A stretch of 64,000 nucleotides of DNA from Heterodera schachtii (lineage: Eukaryota > Nematoda > Chromadorea > Rhabditida > Heteroderidae), in the NCBI GenBank assembly GCA_023374025.1, contig SIJG01000052.1:147394-211393 (forward strand), read 5' to 3'. The notes under the pieces were generated by a model. It ran no database searches. It was not told the DNA's origin and was given only the letters and a program-made list of their open reading frames with translations. Shown in pieces: positions 34,915 to 46,152 of the stretch (position 1 is its first letter; each line of letters starts with the position of its first letter). The translations under genes were made by a program, and so were the position numbers.

Positions 34915-35052
34915 TTTTTATAAAATTTATTTGTGCTTTTTTGCATACATATTTCCCTTTAAATAGGCAAAAGGGCAGAAAGGTCATCTTGACCCCGTCT
35001 CCCACCCATTTTTGACTCTTGGGTCACCGTTTTTTACTATATAGCTAATAAA

Positions 35053-35545
35053 TATCCTTTTTCGGTTAACTGTACTGCTGACCGAATGGTAGTGTTTTGG
35101 ATTCGACTCTCGGGTTCGGGTCCTGTTGCTTGTTGGTGAATTATTTTAATTTAATCATATTTAGATGACATTTATCCTTTTTCGGATAACTGTACCGCTG
35201 CCCGAATGGTAGTGTTTTGGATTCGACTCTCGGGTTCGGGTCCTGTTGCTTGTTGGTGAATTATTTTAATTTAATCATATATAGATGACATTTATCCTTT
35301 TTCGGATAACTGTACCGCTGCCCGAATGGTAGTGTTTTGGATTCGACCTCTTGGGTTCGAATCCCCCTACCTGTGAGTGATTAATTTAATTAATTCTCTA
35401 ATGGGCTAGGACCCCGGTCCCTGTGACTCGGTGATTTTAAATCACACATATATGAGATTTATCCTTTTTCTGTCAACACTATCCTTGGCCTGTTGGTTGT
35501 GCTCTGGATTTGGCTCTCGGGTTCGGGTCTCCTTGCTTATGGCCG
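35053..35545 (+). repeat. tRNA-like tandem repeat, three 120-bp copies and one diverged copy
   Basis: Units starting TATCCTTTTTC lie at 35053, 35173, 35293 and, diverged, 35460. Each contains an A-box-like GCCCGAATGGTAGTG and a B-box-like GGGTTCGGGTCC. In the third copy GGTTCGAATCC (35354-35364) is a perfect B box. The gap between boxes is only about 17 nt, too short for an anticodon arm, so these are not functional tRNAs. They may be a SINE-like pol III unit that multiplied in tandem just upstream of the ATPase gene. Confidence 0.75.
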
Positions 35546-36218
35546 AATTAATTGAATCAAATCCTCTCATGGGTTTGGACCGCTGCCCCTGGGACAGAAA
35601 CCCTGGGTGGTCTCGACATTCAAAAATTGGGTGATTTTTTGGACGGGGGGAGGGGTCCAGACGCCCGTAAATTACACCTTATACTACTAGTGTTATTTCC
35701 CAAACAAAAGTCTAGATTTATCTGTATTTTAATAGTTAATTATGTTTAGAGTTGGTTATACTGGTAAATTCATTTTTTAATATCAGTTAATATTGCATAT
35801 CTTCATTATTTAAAATTGTTTTATTTTTATTTTTTCATTTCTGAATTTAATATAGATTTTATTTTATCGGATTATAGCATTTTTACCATGCAAATTGTAT
35901 AAGTATTTTATCAAAATAGAATACTTTTTAATTAAACTTTTTTTTTAATTTTGCATAATTAAATTTCTTTTATGCTTCTTCTTCGCAATACTTATTTATT
36001 AAATATTTAATTATAAACAAGTTATAAAAATTTTTGTGTAATTGTTTTAAGTGTATTAAACCTTTAATCTAACATTCATTTTTTTTGATTTTCAATTTAT
36101 TGAAAAGAAAACATAATGTTTAAGATAATTTTTTATTTTTTTATCATATAAAATTTGTATATAAACGGGAGAAAGATGATAAATTAGCAGCACGCAGATA
36201 TTCAAGAGAAGAAAATAA
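35546..36218. other. no gene recognised
   Basis: Starts with GC-richer DNA (35560-35680, with small inverted repeats) and becomes AT-rich. Short plus-strand frames overlap the diverged tRNA-like copy and are not believed. Confidence 0.5.
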
Positions 36219-37720
36219 ACAAAAAAAAAACTAAAGTCATCGACATCAAAAAATTTCAATAAACAAAAATTCGTTGAAATTAATGCAATAAAGAATGAAG
36301 TTGATAATGAAAATTATGAACAAAAAAATGCTAAGAAAATAATAATAAAGTCTGAAAATTGCAGTGAAAAAGAAATGGAAGACATAAAGCCAAAACTATT
36401 GCAAGAAGTTAAAAAGAAAAACACATTGGAAGAACAAAATAATATTTTACTGACAACAGTAAAAGAACCAAAAATTGAATTGGAACAATTCAGTGAAGAA
36501 ACTTTTGAAAATGAGTTTGATGAGTAAGCTGATCAGAATGTTTCGTCTGCTGATCAGAACGATTCTGCTGATGATGAGGATTACAGTGATTCGGTATTAA
36601 AATAAAATGGGTTCTAAAACTTGAGTTTTTAAAAATTTTAATGATTATATAGGAGTCAGAAAAAAGAAACGAAATGGAAATCTTGAATAAATTTAATTTC
36701 ATGAAAATAGAATTGCGAAATGTAAATCTTTATAAAAATATGACCAATTATCAATTTTAAAGCTAAATTGCTAAAAAGTTTGGCACAAACCGAAATAAAA
36801 TTTATGAATTGAAGAAAAAATTGGGTAAAATAAAACAGAGAACGGAGGAAAGTAAAGAAACAAAAATGGAACTGATCAGAAAATTTGATGAAATGAAAAA
36901 AGAAAAGGTTTATGACAAGAAAAAAAGAAATAAAATTGAACATGAAATTGCTGATGAATTGGGAATTAATATAAGGAAAAATTACAAATGGAAGAGGGAA
37001 ATTGGTAAGAAACAGGGCTGGAGCGCAACCGCGATCCGCGATTCGCGGCATTTTTTCCGCGATCCGCGATACGCGACCGCGGCAATTTGAATCCGCGATG
37101 CATTGCATCCTGTTTTAATTAATTTTTTATATAAGAAAAATTTAAAAAAAGTATAAAAAATGGTTTAAAAATTTGGAAAATATGCGCGACCGCGCTTCGC
37201 AGCAATTTTTTTGCGCAGTCCGCGACCGCGGGATTTTTCAGTCCGCGCTCCAGCCCTGGTAAGAAACAAAAACATAATTGAATTTTCATTATTGTCTTAT
37301 TTTAAGGTGGAATAAAGAAATTTACCAATCAGAAAAAGCTTGAAAAAATTAAACAATTTGAAAAAGTGAAAGAAGAATTTGTAAAAAAATTCAATTTGAA
37401 AGTGACAAAGAAAATTGAAATAAAAATCGCAATAAAATTGGGGGTTGTGTGGGAAACAATTTATAATTGGAAGAGAAAATTCGGTTTCATCACTCGTAAT
37501 ATTTAATTATTTAAATTTATTTATAAATCAAAGTGCTTTATTTTAAGGAAAATCCAAAATTTACTCGGATGCTGAAAAAGTGGAATATGTGAAAAGAAGT
37601 GATGAGATGACAAAAAGAAACCCAATGATAAGTGAGAAAAAAATTGCCGAAAAATTGGGCATCTTCCGAGAGAGTTTAAGACAATGGAAAAAGAAATTCG
37701 GCACCAAATCGATTCATTAG
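36219..37720 (+). pseudogene. repeated helix-turn-helix protein gene, interrupted
   Basis: An acidic/lysine-rich first exon leads into four similar repeats, each ending in a helix-turn-helix-like block: IAKKFGTNRNKIYELKKKLG (about 36777), IADELGINIRKNYKWKREIG (to 37004), IKLGVVWETIYNWKRKFG (37307-37483) and IAEKLGIFRESLRQWKKKFG (37548-37720, stop TAG). Introns 37005-37306 and 37484-37547 are both phase 1 and split the same glycine codon, so each later repeat is one symmetric exon. Another small intron fits 36597-36655. Three in-frame TAA codons (near 36526 and two just before the first HTH block) interrupt an otherwise unbroken frame. I associate this repeat style with nematode families of unknown role; a DNA-binding function is inferred. 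Confidence 0.65.
37013..37258. mobile_element. hAT-type MITE (CCGCGATCCGCG word) inside an intron
   Basis: 246 bp with perfect 14-bp terminal inverted repeats CAGGGCTGGAGCGC and a perfect 8-bp target duplication GTAAGAAA at 37005-37012 and 37259-37266. Both are hallmarks of hAT elements. The body iterates CCGCGATCCGCG/CGCGACCGCG words. No coding capacity. The duplicated target is the splice donor of the host intron; without the insertion the intron would be 48 nt. Confidence 0.92.
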
Positions 37721-38399
37721 AATTGGTCAAATATATTTTATCCTGTTACTCTTGGGTCAAAACATAGAACTATTTCCTTGTTTCTTTTTCTTTTTTTGTA
37801 ATTTACTCTCACTTTGGCGTACTATCTCTTTATTTTTAACTGATCAAAGACAACAGCGTTTACCTCGCTTTATATAATTCGTTTTATAAATTTTTATTAA
37901 TAAATATATCTATTTGGCTTTTAAAAAGGCTGTATTTATTTTAGCTTTTTCTAATTTGAAAAGTCAAAAAAAAATTGTCCATTCTTGAGCCTATTTTTAG
38001 GAGTGAATATTTTACCAGAAAACCAACAAAATATTCTAATCGTTTTTCCGTTAGAAAAACAAAAAAGAATTGCTAATTCGTTAAATTTTTCGGTTCTTCG
38101 GCTATTTTTAACATTAGAACAAATAGCCGAATTTGTGGGGTTTTAGCATTGGCACGCGAGCCATAATTTGCATTTTTCTCATCATTATCGATTCTGACCT
38201 TTTTAAAATGGTTTTGTGAGACATATTTACCCAATTTTAAAGAAAAATAGGGGGCTTTTATGGAAAATTTTTGAAAATGCGATTTGTTAACTGATTTTAC
38301 TACCAAAATAACTTTATTTCGAGCGAGTTTTTTAAAGAAATTTAATGAGTTTTTATTTTCCTTGAAATTTTGATTTTTGATTTGTTTTTCGCACAATAT
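37721..38399. other. no gene recognised
   Basis: Contains a 107-codon minus-strand frame (38073-38396), lysine/asparagine-rich, without a recognised domain. GCGATTTGTTAACTGATTTTAC near 38278 matches the tail of the hairpin repeat family. Confidence 0.4.
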
Positions 38400-38500
38400 T
38401 GGTAGTTGGCTTTGTTCAAAAAAGTTTCAGGAATAGGGGAGGGGGTCGGCGGTGCCGATAGGCGACGCCGGGGAAATTTTTGAAAATTTTGCTCTGTTTC
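38400..38500 (+). repeat. hairpin repeat family, copy 2
   Basis: CGGCGGTGCC, GATA loop, GGCGACGCCG (38447-38470) with one G-A mismatch, preceded by GTTCAAAAAAGTTTC and followed by GAAATTTTTGAAAATTTTG as in the other copies. Confidence 0.75.
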
Positions 38501-38572
38501 TTAGAAAACTTTGCCCAAAAAATGACCGAATTTCTCTATGAAAACAATAGGTGTAATTCGTACAATTTTATT

Positions 38573-38651
38573 TAGGGTAAATTTTTCACGGAATAACCGT
38601 GAATTGGTACCGTAAATCGTGACCGTGACCGTGATTCACGGCGCACCTCTA
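38573..38651. mobile_element. word-type MITE (CCGTGACCGTGA word)
   Basis: Left end TAGGGTAAATTTTTCACGG. Right end on the minus strand TAGAGGTGCGCCGTG. The body iterates CCGTGA and its complement. 79 bp, non-coding. Confidence 0.55.
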
Positions 38652-39401
38652 TTATTTAACGTATTCTTATTCTTTTAAAATTGTAAACTTTAAAATTGTT
38701 TCGTTACAATTCTTGGGGGTTCTCAAAAAAAAAATCGCGACAAAATTACAAAATTATGGTGTAATTATGTTTTTTATGCATTTCTCAGCGAAAAAAAGCT
38801 GCATAAAAAATAAAAACCAAATAATTTCCTTTTCTGTTATACTAAATCATTAAAAATAATTAATAAATGCAGACCGAATAAAAAGGGATTTCATAAAATA
38901 TTATAAAAAGATGTATCAAGTCAAGAATAAAAGACAATAAACCAATCATTAAGGTTTAATTCAATGTGTTTAAAATGAATGATCAAGAAAATTTTGTTAC
39001 TATTTTAAATATTTCGCCTTACTTCATGCATTTAACATTTTTAACAAAACAAATTCAAATTAAACTCAGACACCGAAACTTTTATTGTCATAAGAATTGT
39101 GTAGCTTCTAAATAAAAAGATTATGAAATCTGTTACATTATGAAAATATAAAGTAAAACTAATCAAAAAAAAATAATCATTATTAACAAATAATTAGATT
39201 TAAAAATTTATTTTTCGTAAAATATCGATTCTTAAAAAAATAATAAAGATAAAAAAAATCATAAATTTTTTCGATTTTCGCGTATTTTAAGGATAATTAT
39301 TTATAATTTATTTAAAAACTTTAGATTACAGTACAATTTTAAAATGCCGTTTTTGGAGGCCACTTTCAAACTCGGCCCTCCAATAATTAATCTATTAGGT
39401 A
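38652..39401. other. A-rich stretch without recognisable gene
   Basis: Nothing recognised. Confidence 0.5.
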
Positions 39402-39492
39402 TTAAAATTTTTCTTTTCTACTAAGCACATCGATACAAACCAAAATATAGCGGTAACCATCGTTATGGGCCTTTATCGTATACTGATGTGAG
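39402..39492 (-). pseudogene. integrase core fragment, Maverick or retroelement type
   Basis: The minus strand encodes VSHQYTIKAHNDGYRYILVC followed by IDVLSRK. The N-x-GYRYILVCIDVLSR pattern is the strand carrying the second part of the first catalytic region in rve-type integrases, and the wording is closest to those of Maverick/Polinton-like elements (family memory). The fragment ends at a stop at 39402 and is broken on its other side by the hairpin repeat at 39520. It could belong with the ATPase block 4.5 kb away on the same strand, or to another element. Confidence 0.55.
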
Positions 39493-39519
39493 ACCCACAA
39501 AAAATTGTTTGTTTTTTGT

Positions 39520-39642
39520 GCGCGATTTTTCCAAAAAAACTTTTTGGAAACGTTGGGAGGGGCCCGGCAGTGCCGATAGGCGCTGCCGGAAATTTTTTGA
39601 GATTTTGAGTGCGATTTGTTAACAGATTTTGTCAAAAAAATG
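39520..39642 (+). repeat. hairpin repeat family, copy 3
   Basis: CCGGCAGTGCC (39564-39574), GATA, GGCGCTGCCGG (39579-39589): an 11-bp stem. A G-C pair of copy 1 is replaced by A-T here, a compensatory change. Flanks match copy 1, including GATTTGTTAACAGATTTTGTC. Confidence 0.8.
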
Positions 39643-39888
39643 ATTTTGACTGAGGATTTTTCGAAAAAATGTTTAAGATTTGAAGAAAAAGTTCGAACAT
39701 TTTGCCAAATATCCCTAATTTTTCAAAAAATCATGCGTTTTTGTCACTTTTTTATCAAAAGACCACAAAAATCCTCAAATTTCTCAAAAGACCACAAAAA
39801 TCCGCAAATCCTCATTTTCCAAAAAAATCCTCCTTGACCCTCTAAAAGACCACAAAATGAGGAAAAATCCTCACATATCGAAGCCCTG
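39643..39888. mobile_element. word-type MITE (GACCACAAAAATCCTC word)
   Basis: Repeats of GACCACAAAAATCC and its complement. The right end on the minus strand is CAGGGCTTCGATATGTGAGG, a hAT-like terminus. The left end near 39643 (TTTTGACTGAGGATTTTTC) is less certain. The 73-codon plus-strand frame at 39616-39837 is the repeat read through. Confidence 0.5.
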
Positions 39889-42800
39889 ACTTAATTTCTT
39901 ATTTTACTTCTCACACTAATTTTTCTCCAATTAGTAGCTTTTTTCCATTTTTATGTGATTGAATGTAATTTTGTAATTTCAAGGGCGCAGACTTTTAGGT
40001 TTAAATTCGCAAATAAATTAAATTTACAAACCCTTTTTATAAAAAATACCAAGATAACAAAAATTATACAAATACTAATTATGTTTTCTTTTACAATAAT
40101 TTTATTGAGTAACATGAGAATTTAATAAATACCAATAATTAATTATATTTTTTGTAAATTTTTATGAGTAAAGGAAATAAATTGTTATTTCAAAAGAATT
40201 TAATTAATGAAATAAACTTAAAACTAATACTAAATACTATACAAGAAGTCTTTTTCATACTTAAACATTTAATATTTATGAATAACCTTTTAAATTAAAT
40301 TTACTATTAAACAAAAATGGACATACATTTTGTTTAAATTTATACAAGGATACAAACGACATAGAGAATAAATGGCAATTATTTGAAGAAATAAAATAAA
40401 AAAAATTCAGATAACTTAATTAAAAATAAATGTCCTAAAAAATAAAAATAATTCACTTTTATTTTTTAATAAATATTATGAAGGACCTTTTAGTACAAAA
40501 ATTGATTAATACCAAAAAAGCAATATTTAAAATAAATTGAAATACAAGTATAGGATTTAATTTTGAACACATTTGCGACGAACATAAAAGCTTTCTTTTA
40601 ATTAAACATTAAAAATAAATAAATTAATTTTCTAAAGAATTGAGTTAGCAATCTGGAAAATTTCGTCGCACAAATACAATAAACATTGTTTCTGTCTATT
40701 GGTTAAACAATTTAATGAATAAATAAATAATAACAAAATAATTTATTTTTGATAATACAAATAGTAATTTAAAACAAAAAATAAATGAATAAAAAATGTT
40801 TTTGAAAAAATGTTGAATATTTGGTTTGGGGTGGTAAACTCAAACGTCAAAATTTGTGCCGTCTTCGGTACGAGATTTATCATGAGGGATCATTTTTGGG
40901 AAAATAAAATTTGTCTTTTAGTCAAACAGTAAAATTGAAAAAATTTAAATTGCAGTGTTAAAATGTTGCCTTAAAAAATTCTAATTATAAATTATGTTAT
41001 TTTTAATAAATATTTTAATTTTATTTAAAATGTATGCTTAAAAGCCTGAGATATTTTTGATAAAAAAGACCTATGAAAAAATAAATAAATTATTGAAAAA
41101 AAGACGAAAAAAGCAAAATAACAACGATTAATTATATAGAAAAATGATTTATTTCTAATTTCGCAATTAAAATTAAAAAAGTGGAGGTCGTACCGAAAAG
41201 AGAATTTTTTTGAAATTACCTTCTTTGACCTTGAAAATTAAAACATAAAATATAAATTGGTGTAATTGAAACATTTAATATACAAAGTCCTATGAGCTTG
41301 ATAAAAGATTAATGTATTTAACAAAAATCAATTAAAAAACTAAAAACCTATTTTAAAAAGTTTCAGTTCTAATCAGTTTTAGAAATTTTTTAAATTATAT
41401 TAAAATCTTTTGACAACAAATGATAGTTTAATTTTTTAATAACTAATATATTAATGGCCTTAAAATTCAAAAAAATAATATAAGAGAAAAACAATTCCTC
41501 TTTGAATAAAAAATTAATAAATATAAAATATTTTGTATTACCTATTTTAGAACTTAACATATTAACTATTCATTAAAGTGGTAAAAATAAATAATTGTAA
41601 AAAAGCATTATAATTCATTGTCAATAATACTGAAAAAAATGGCAATTACTTGTTTATTCTATAGCAGAATTATATTATGAATTAAATTTGATTATTCCTT
41701 TGATGTATAAAAAGCTAAAATTTCAAATAAAAATCCACAAAAAAAATAATTAAGAAAAAATTTTTTAACCGAATCGGCTTTTTTTAGAAAAATAGAATAA
41801 AAAAAATTCATTTTAAATAAAAAATTGATTCTAACAATAAGCCTATTTTGGTCGTTTATATGGCATTTTGTGCTTATTTCACTCGTTACAATTTTTTCCA
41901 AAAAATAACGTTTTAAAAATATATTTAAATAATTTCATTTTAGTTTTTTGTACATATTTCGGGCGTTTTAGATTATGTATATATTTAGTGCACTTTTTAA
42001 ACCAATCAATTAAAAAAATAATTATTTTCATATAATTTCTCAATAACCACTCATAAATAATTTTATTTTTTATATTTATTTTGATATAAACTAATCTAAT
42101 ATGCTAAAGTTTATTTATTTATTTAAATAGTTAAATAAAATAAGTTGAATATTTTTACCTGTAAATTCGAAAAAATATGCAGGAAGAAAACGATAAAAGG
42201 TAATATCATTATATTATCTAATAAATGATAATAAAAAATATAATACGAAACTTTTTTAAAGAATTAATTTATTTTAATGTTTGATGATCTATACTGCGAA
42301 TAGAAATGATTAAGCAAGCGATAAATAAATAAATTAAACAATTTAAGTTAAAATAATTCAATTTTTCAAAATGCCGCTATTGTTAAGATAAAAAAACATC
42401 AATTTTTTAATATAATAAGCATTGGTTTGATAATGCTAAGATTTATCGTCTTTAAAATAAGGATAATTGCTATTACGAAATTATGCAAAGAAATATACAA
42501 AATTCTAAAAATTCTTAACAGCTATGAGAATAAAAAGAAATTGAAATAAATATATTAGTTATTTTTTGGCAATTTTGTTTAATAAAAAACCTTTTTCAAG
42601 TAAGGAAGAAAAACATATTTTATAACTAATATTCTATATTTTTTTTAAATTAAAATTAATTTTAAAAGGATTCTTAAAAGGTCATGAATTTGTATAAAGA
42701 CTTAGATTCTAAAATTTTTGAAAAATTTAAAAAAAAGGAAAAAAAATAATTCGCATAATGTACATTTTAATAATTAAAAGAAAAATGCAAAATATAATTG

Positions 42801-45800
42801 CTTGGCATTAAATTCAATAACAAAAAGATAAAATAAACTTAGATTAATGAATTTAAAATTATTTAAAAACAAACTGAAAAATATCACTTAGGAAGTATTT
42901 AAATAAAAAAACAAAAATTTATTAATAAAAAGAAAAACGTTGATAAATACCATTTTAAATTATTTCAGAATTAAAATTGTTAGCAAATGTAATTAATTTG
43001 ATGTAATTTTTTTAAATATAATTAATTTAAAAAATTAGACAACATCGTTCCACTCATTCAAACTATATTATTTAAATTTTATAAAAGAAATGATTTTAGT
43101 ACAAAAGAATTGAATTTTTTTTAAATATATAAATAATATTGCCAAAACAATAAAAAATGATTAAAAACGCATAAGATTTTGTTGCTGATAAAATTTTCAT
43201 AGTGTTTCTATTATTAAGAGAAACTCATTAAACATAGATAATTATTACTACACAAACAAAGAAGTAAGTTTAAGGAATTTTAAACTATTCGAATGTTTTT
43301 TATTGGATATCAGAAGTTAAAAAGAAAACTGAGCTGCTTTTCATGATAAAATATAATGTAAAGCAAAACAGATTAATGATTATCATTTTGTAAATTATAA
43401 TGTATATAATATATCCATTAAACAAATTGTCTTAAAAGAAATTTCAGAAAATAAAAAATAATTTAGAAAGTTATCGAATCTGAACATAGAACATTAAAAA
43501 ATAAATTTTTAATTAAAAAATTAAATTAATATTCCTCATGAGTACTATTAAAGTTAAATCATGAGGATTTCATTCGTTGCAAAAATGAGGTGGAAATGAT
43601 TCTGGGATAAAAAAATATATAATTCAATAAATATTAAACATAAACAACATAACATTTAAAAGGATTTATAGATATAAATTGTATATACATATTTTTTAAA
43701 ACACAATTAAACAAATTAAAAAAAATTATAAATTGTTCAAAAAATCTTTTCGAATTTTTTTTATAAAAAGCAAAATATAAGATTATACAATGATTATTTA
43801 AAAGTCGATTTCAGGGAAAAAAGAAATGTTTATATAGAATCCAGGAGTTATATACTGTGAAGTTCAAGCTCCTGATTGCGAGAAGATAAGAGAATTAATC
43901 ATAAAGCGTATTTAATATAAACAAAAACATAATCAAATGCTGTGAAAACATTTGCATAAAGGAAAAATGATAAATTAATTTTTTTCACAAATAATAAAAA
44001 ATATATTTCGAAAAATGAGAGAATAAATTAATATAAATGAAAAGAAAAAAAAAATTAAAATACTAAATCATAAAAGTTTTTTGATTATATTTATCAAAAT
44101 TGTTGTAAATATTAATTTAAATATAAAATTAAAACGCTATTAACTGAATGTTTCAATACAAATACACCAATATTTTTTCCAATCAAAACAATATAATGAA
44201 AGTAATCAGGAAAAATTTAATTCCAATAAATCGACAAAGGCAACTTGAATATTAATATATTAATTTCTGTTAAATGAATATGTAAAAAAGTCAAACCTTT
44301 TTATGAAGATATTTGAGCATGTTATTAGGCATCAAATCTTTCTTTTTTTGTGCTGCAAGAGTAATGGACAAAAGTAAGTAAAAACTTAGTTTTTATCATA
44401 ATAAATTAGGTAGAAGTTTTATTTTTGAGAATCATAATGACCTAGTTTAAGGAATAATATTATTTGGACTTCTGAATTTATTTTTAAAAATTACCCGGAT
44501 TAGGAATTTAAATTATGACAGAAGTACACCTGCAAATGCTTAGTTAATTTGAAAATGTTAATCAATAAAAAAAACAATTATTAGAACATACTTTACTTAA
44601 ACTAATGAAAAAAAAGAAAATTTTTGCAATTAAGAATGAGGAAGAACGGAATTATTAATAAATTAACAAATAAATACTTAAAAAACAAAGTAGAAGAAAA
44701 GCAATTATTTTAACGACTGAATTGATGCAAAAAGACTAACTTAAACAAATTAGAAAATAACAATAAAAACTTTAAAAAATTACTATTTATAATCCAAGGA
44801 TAAACAATTTGTAAAATTAAAAAATCTTTCATTAATTTTATTAAAAGATACAAAACTATTAATTTTGAAAAGATTATAATAAAATTAAAGAAAATTTAAA
44901 ATCATGTGGAATTTCAAAAAGAGCTGTTCAAAAACAGGAGGAAATCAAGAGAGCTACGACCGAGATTTCCCAAAAGAATACTAGCCAAAAAGAGTAATAT
45001 CAAAACACTATGAAAAAAGAAAATATTTATATTATTGTATTGTGATCGAGTAAAGGTAATTTATTAATTTTAAATAAATTAAATAAAGAATGATTTTTGG
45101 TGAAATAAAAATTTATTATGATAAAAACTTTTGGTTACTACATGGATAATTCAAAAATAATTTGATCATTTAAGAATTTTATGATTTTAACTGGTAAACA
45201 AATATTTCATACAAAATCAAAAAAGTATATCTATGAATAGCATAAAAGTAAACTTAGATAATTCATTTCCAATTCTTCATTCAAAAACTACTTATAATAA
45301 AATTTTTTAATTTGTTTAAAGATTTAAACTAACGAATAAACAAAAAAGCTATTAAAATAAAAATAAAAATGTAGTTACATAAATAGATAGTTTTTCCAAA
45401 TTATACAAGAGCGAATCTAAATAAATTATAGTAATAATAATCATTTGCTGAATAATATGAATTTTATAAAAAATTTTAAACTTAGATTGTTTAATACCAA
45501 AATTGAGGTCTTAAAAAATCTTCCTAAAAACTAACCAAATAAATGATTAAAAAAACAAAATTAAAAGCATTGCTTAAAAAATAACTTTTATTAGGAAAGA
45601 ACTCCATTCGTCAAGGGAGGAATACTTTGATAATTGTATGAACGGATTCAAATTTTTCAAATCAAAATTTAAAATATAATAAACATTGATTTTTGATAAA
45701 TGGCAAAAGTTGATAAATGTCATTATAAAGATTATAATCGTTATAATGACGGGACAAATGATACTTCAACATTCAATAATTAATTTTTACATAGTGTGAC

Positions 45801-45861
45801 AATATTGCGAGAGGCACGGTCCCATGTTTATAAGTCTGAGTTGAATATATGGTTAAGTAAC
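39889..45861. other. A-rich desert
   Basis: No gene or element recognised. GC-richer islands occur near 40815-40905, 43840-43890, 44904-44984 and 45790-45850. Confidence 0.6.
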
Positions 45862-46074
45862 TGTTATGCCGTTGAGGGCAAACAAAGAATCAATATTTAT
45901 GGAGCAAAAATAAAGAAATAATAAATTGGGGGAAATGATGCAAATGACACGAATGACGAGGGAAGGTCAAAAAGCGGGCTATTTATGGACGGAGGGAGAC
46001 AAGAGAGATAAGGGGGACGAGGGAAACATACAAATAAATAAAGTGAGGGCGGACATTTGGGTACCGGCCTAACA
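45862..46074 (-). repeat. 3' LTR of the gag-only element
   Basis: 213 bp, same sequence as the LTR at 48217-48429. Confidence 0.95.
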
Positions 46075-46091
46075 CCTTCCCCCTTAAAAAA
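46075..46091 (-). other. polypurine tract
   Basis: AAGGGGGAAGG on the minus strand directly next to the 3' LTR. Confidence 0.8.
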
Positions 46092-46152
46092 AAATCATCC
46101 GTCCATCCGCTTCGTCCTTCGGCGGTGGTTCATCAGTTCATGTCGTCGGCTG

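Noticed and set aside
34769..35005. 78-codon minus-strand frame overlapping the ATPase start
   Set aside because: Out of frame with the ATPase and without recognisable motifs; a shadow of the real gene.
35431..35749. Plus-strand frames with a signal-peptide-like start
   Set aside because: They overlap the diverged tRNA-like repeat and its flank and are not separated from chance.
36656..37108. 150-codon minus-strand frame opposite the HTH gene
   Set aside because: Antisense of lysine/asparagine-rich coding sequence yields F/I/S-rich open frames; it also runs into the MITE.
36219..37720. Alternative genetic code with TAA as sense codon
   Set aside because: TAA terminates other intact frames in the window, including the packaging ATPase, so pseudogene decay or missed introns are simpler.
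38073..38396. 107-codon minus-strand frame
   Set aside because: Basic, low complexity, partly inside sequence shared with the hairpin repeat family; no domain.
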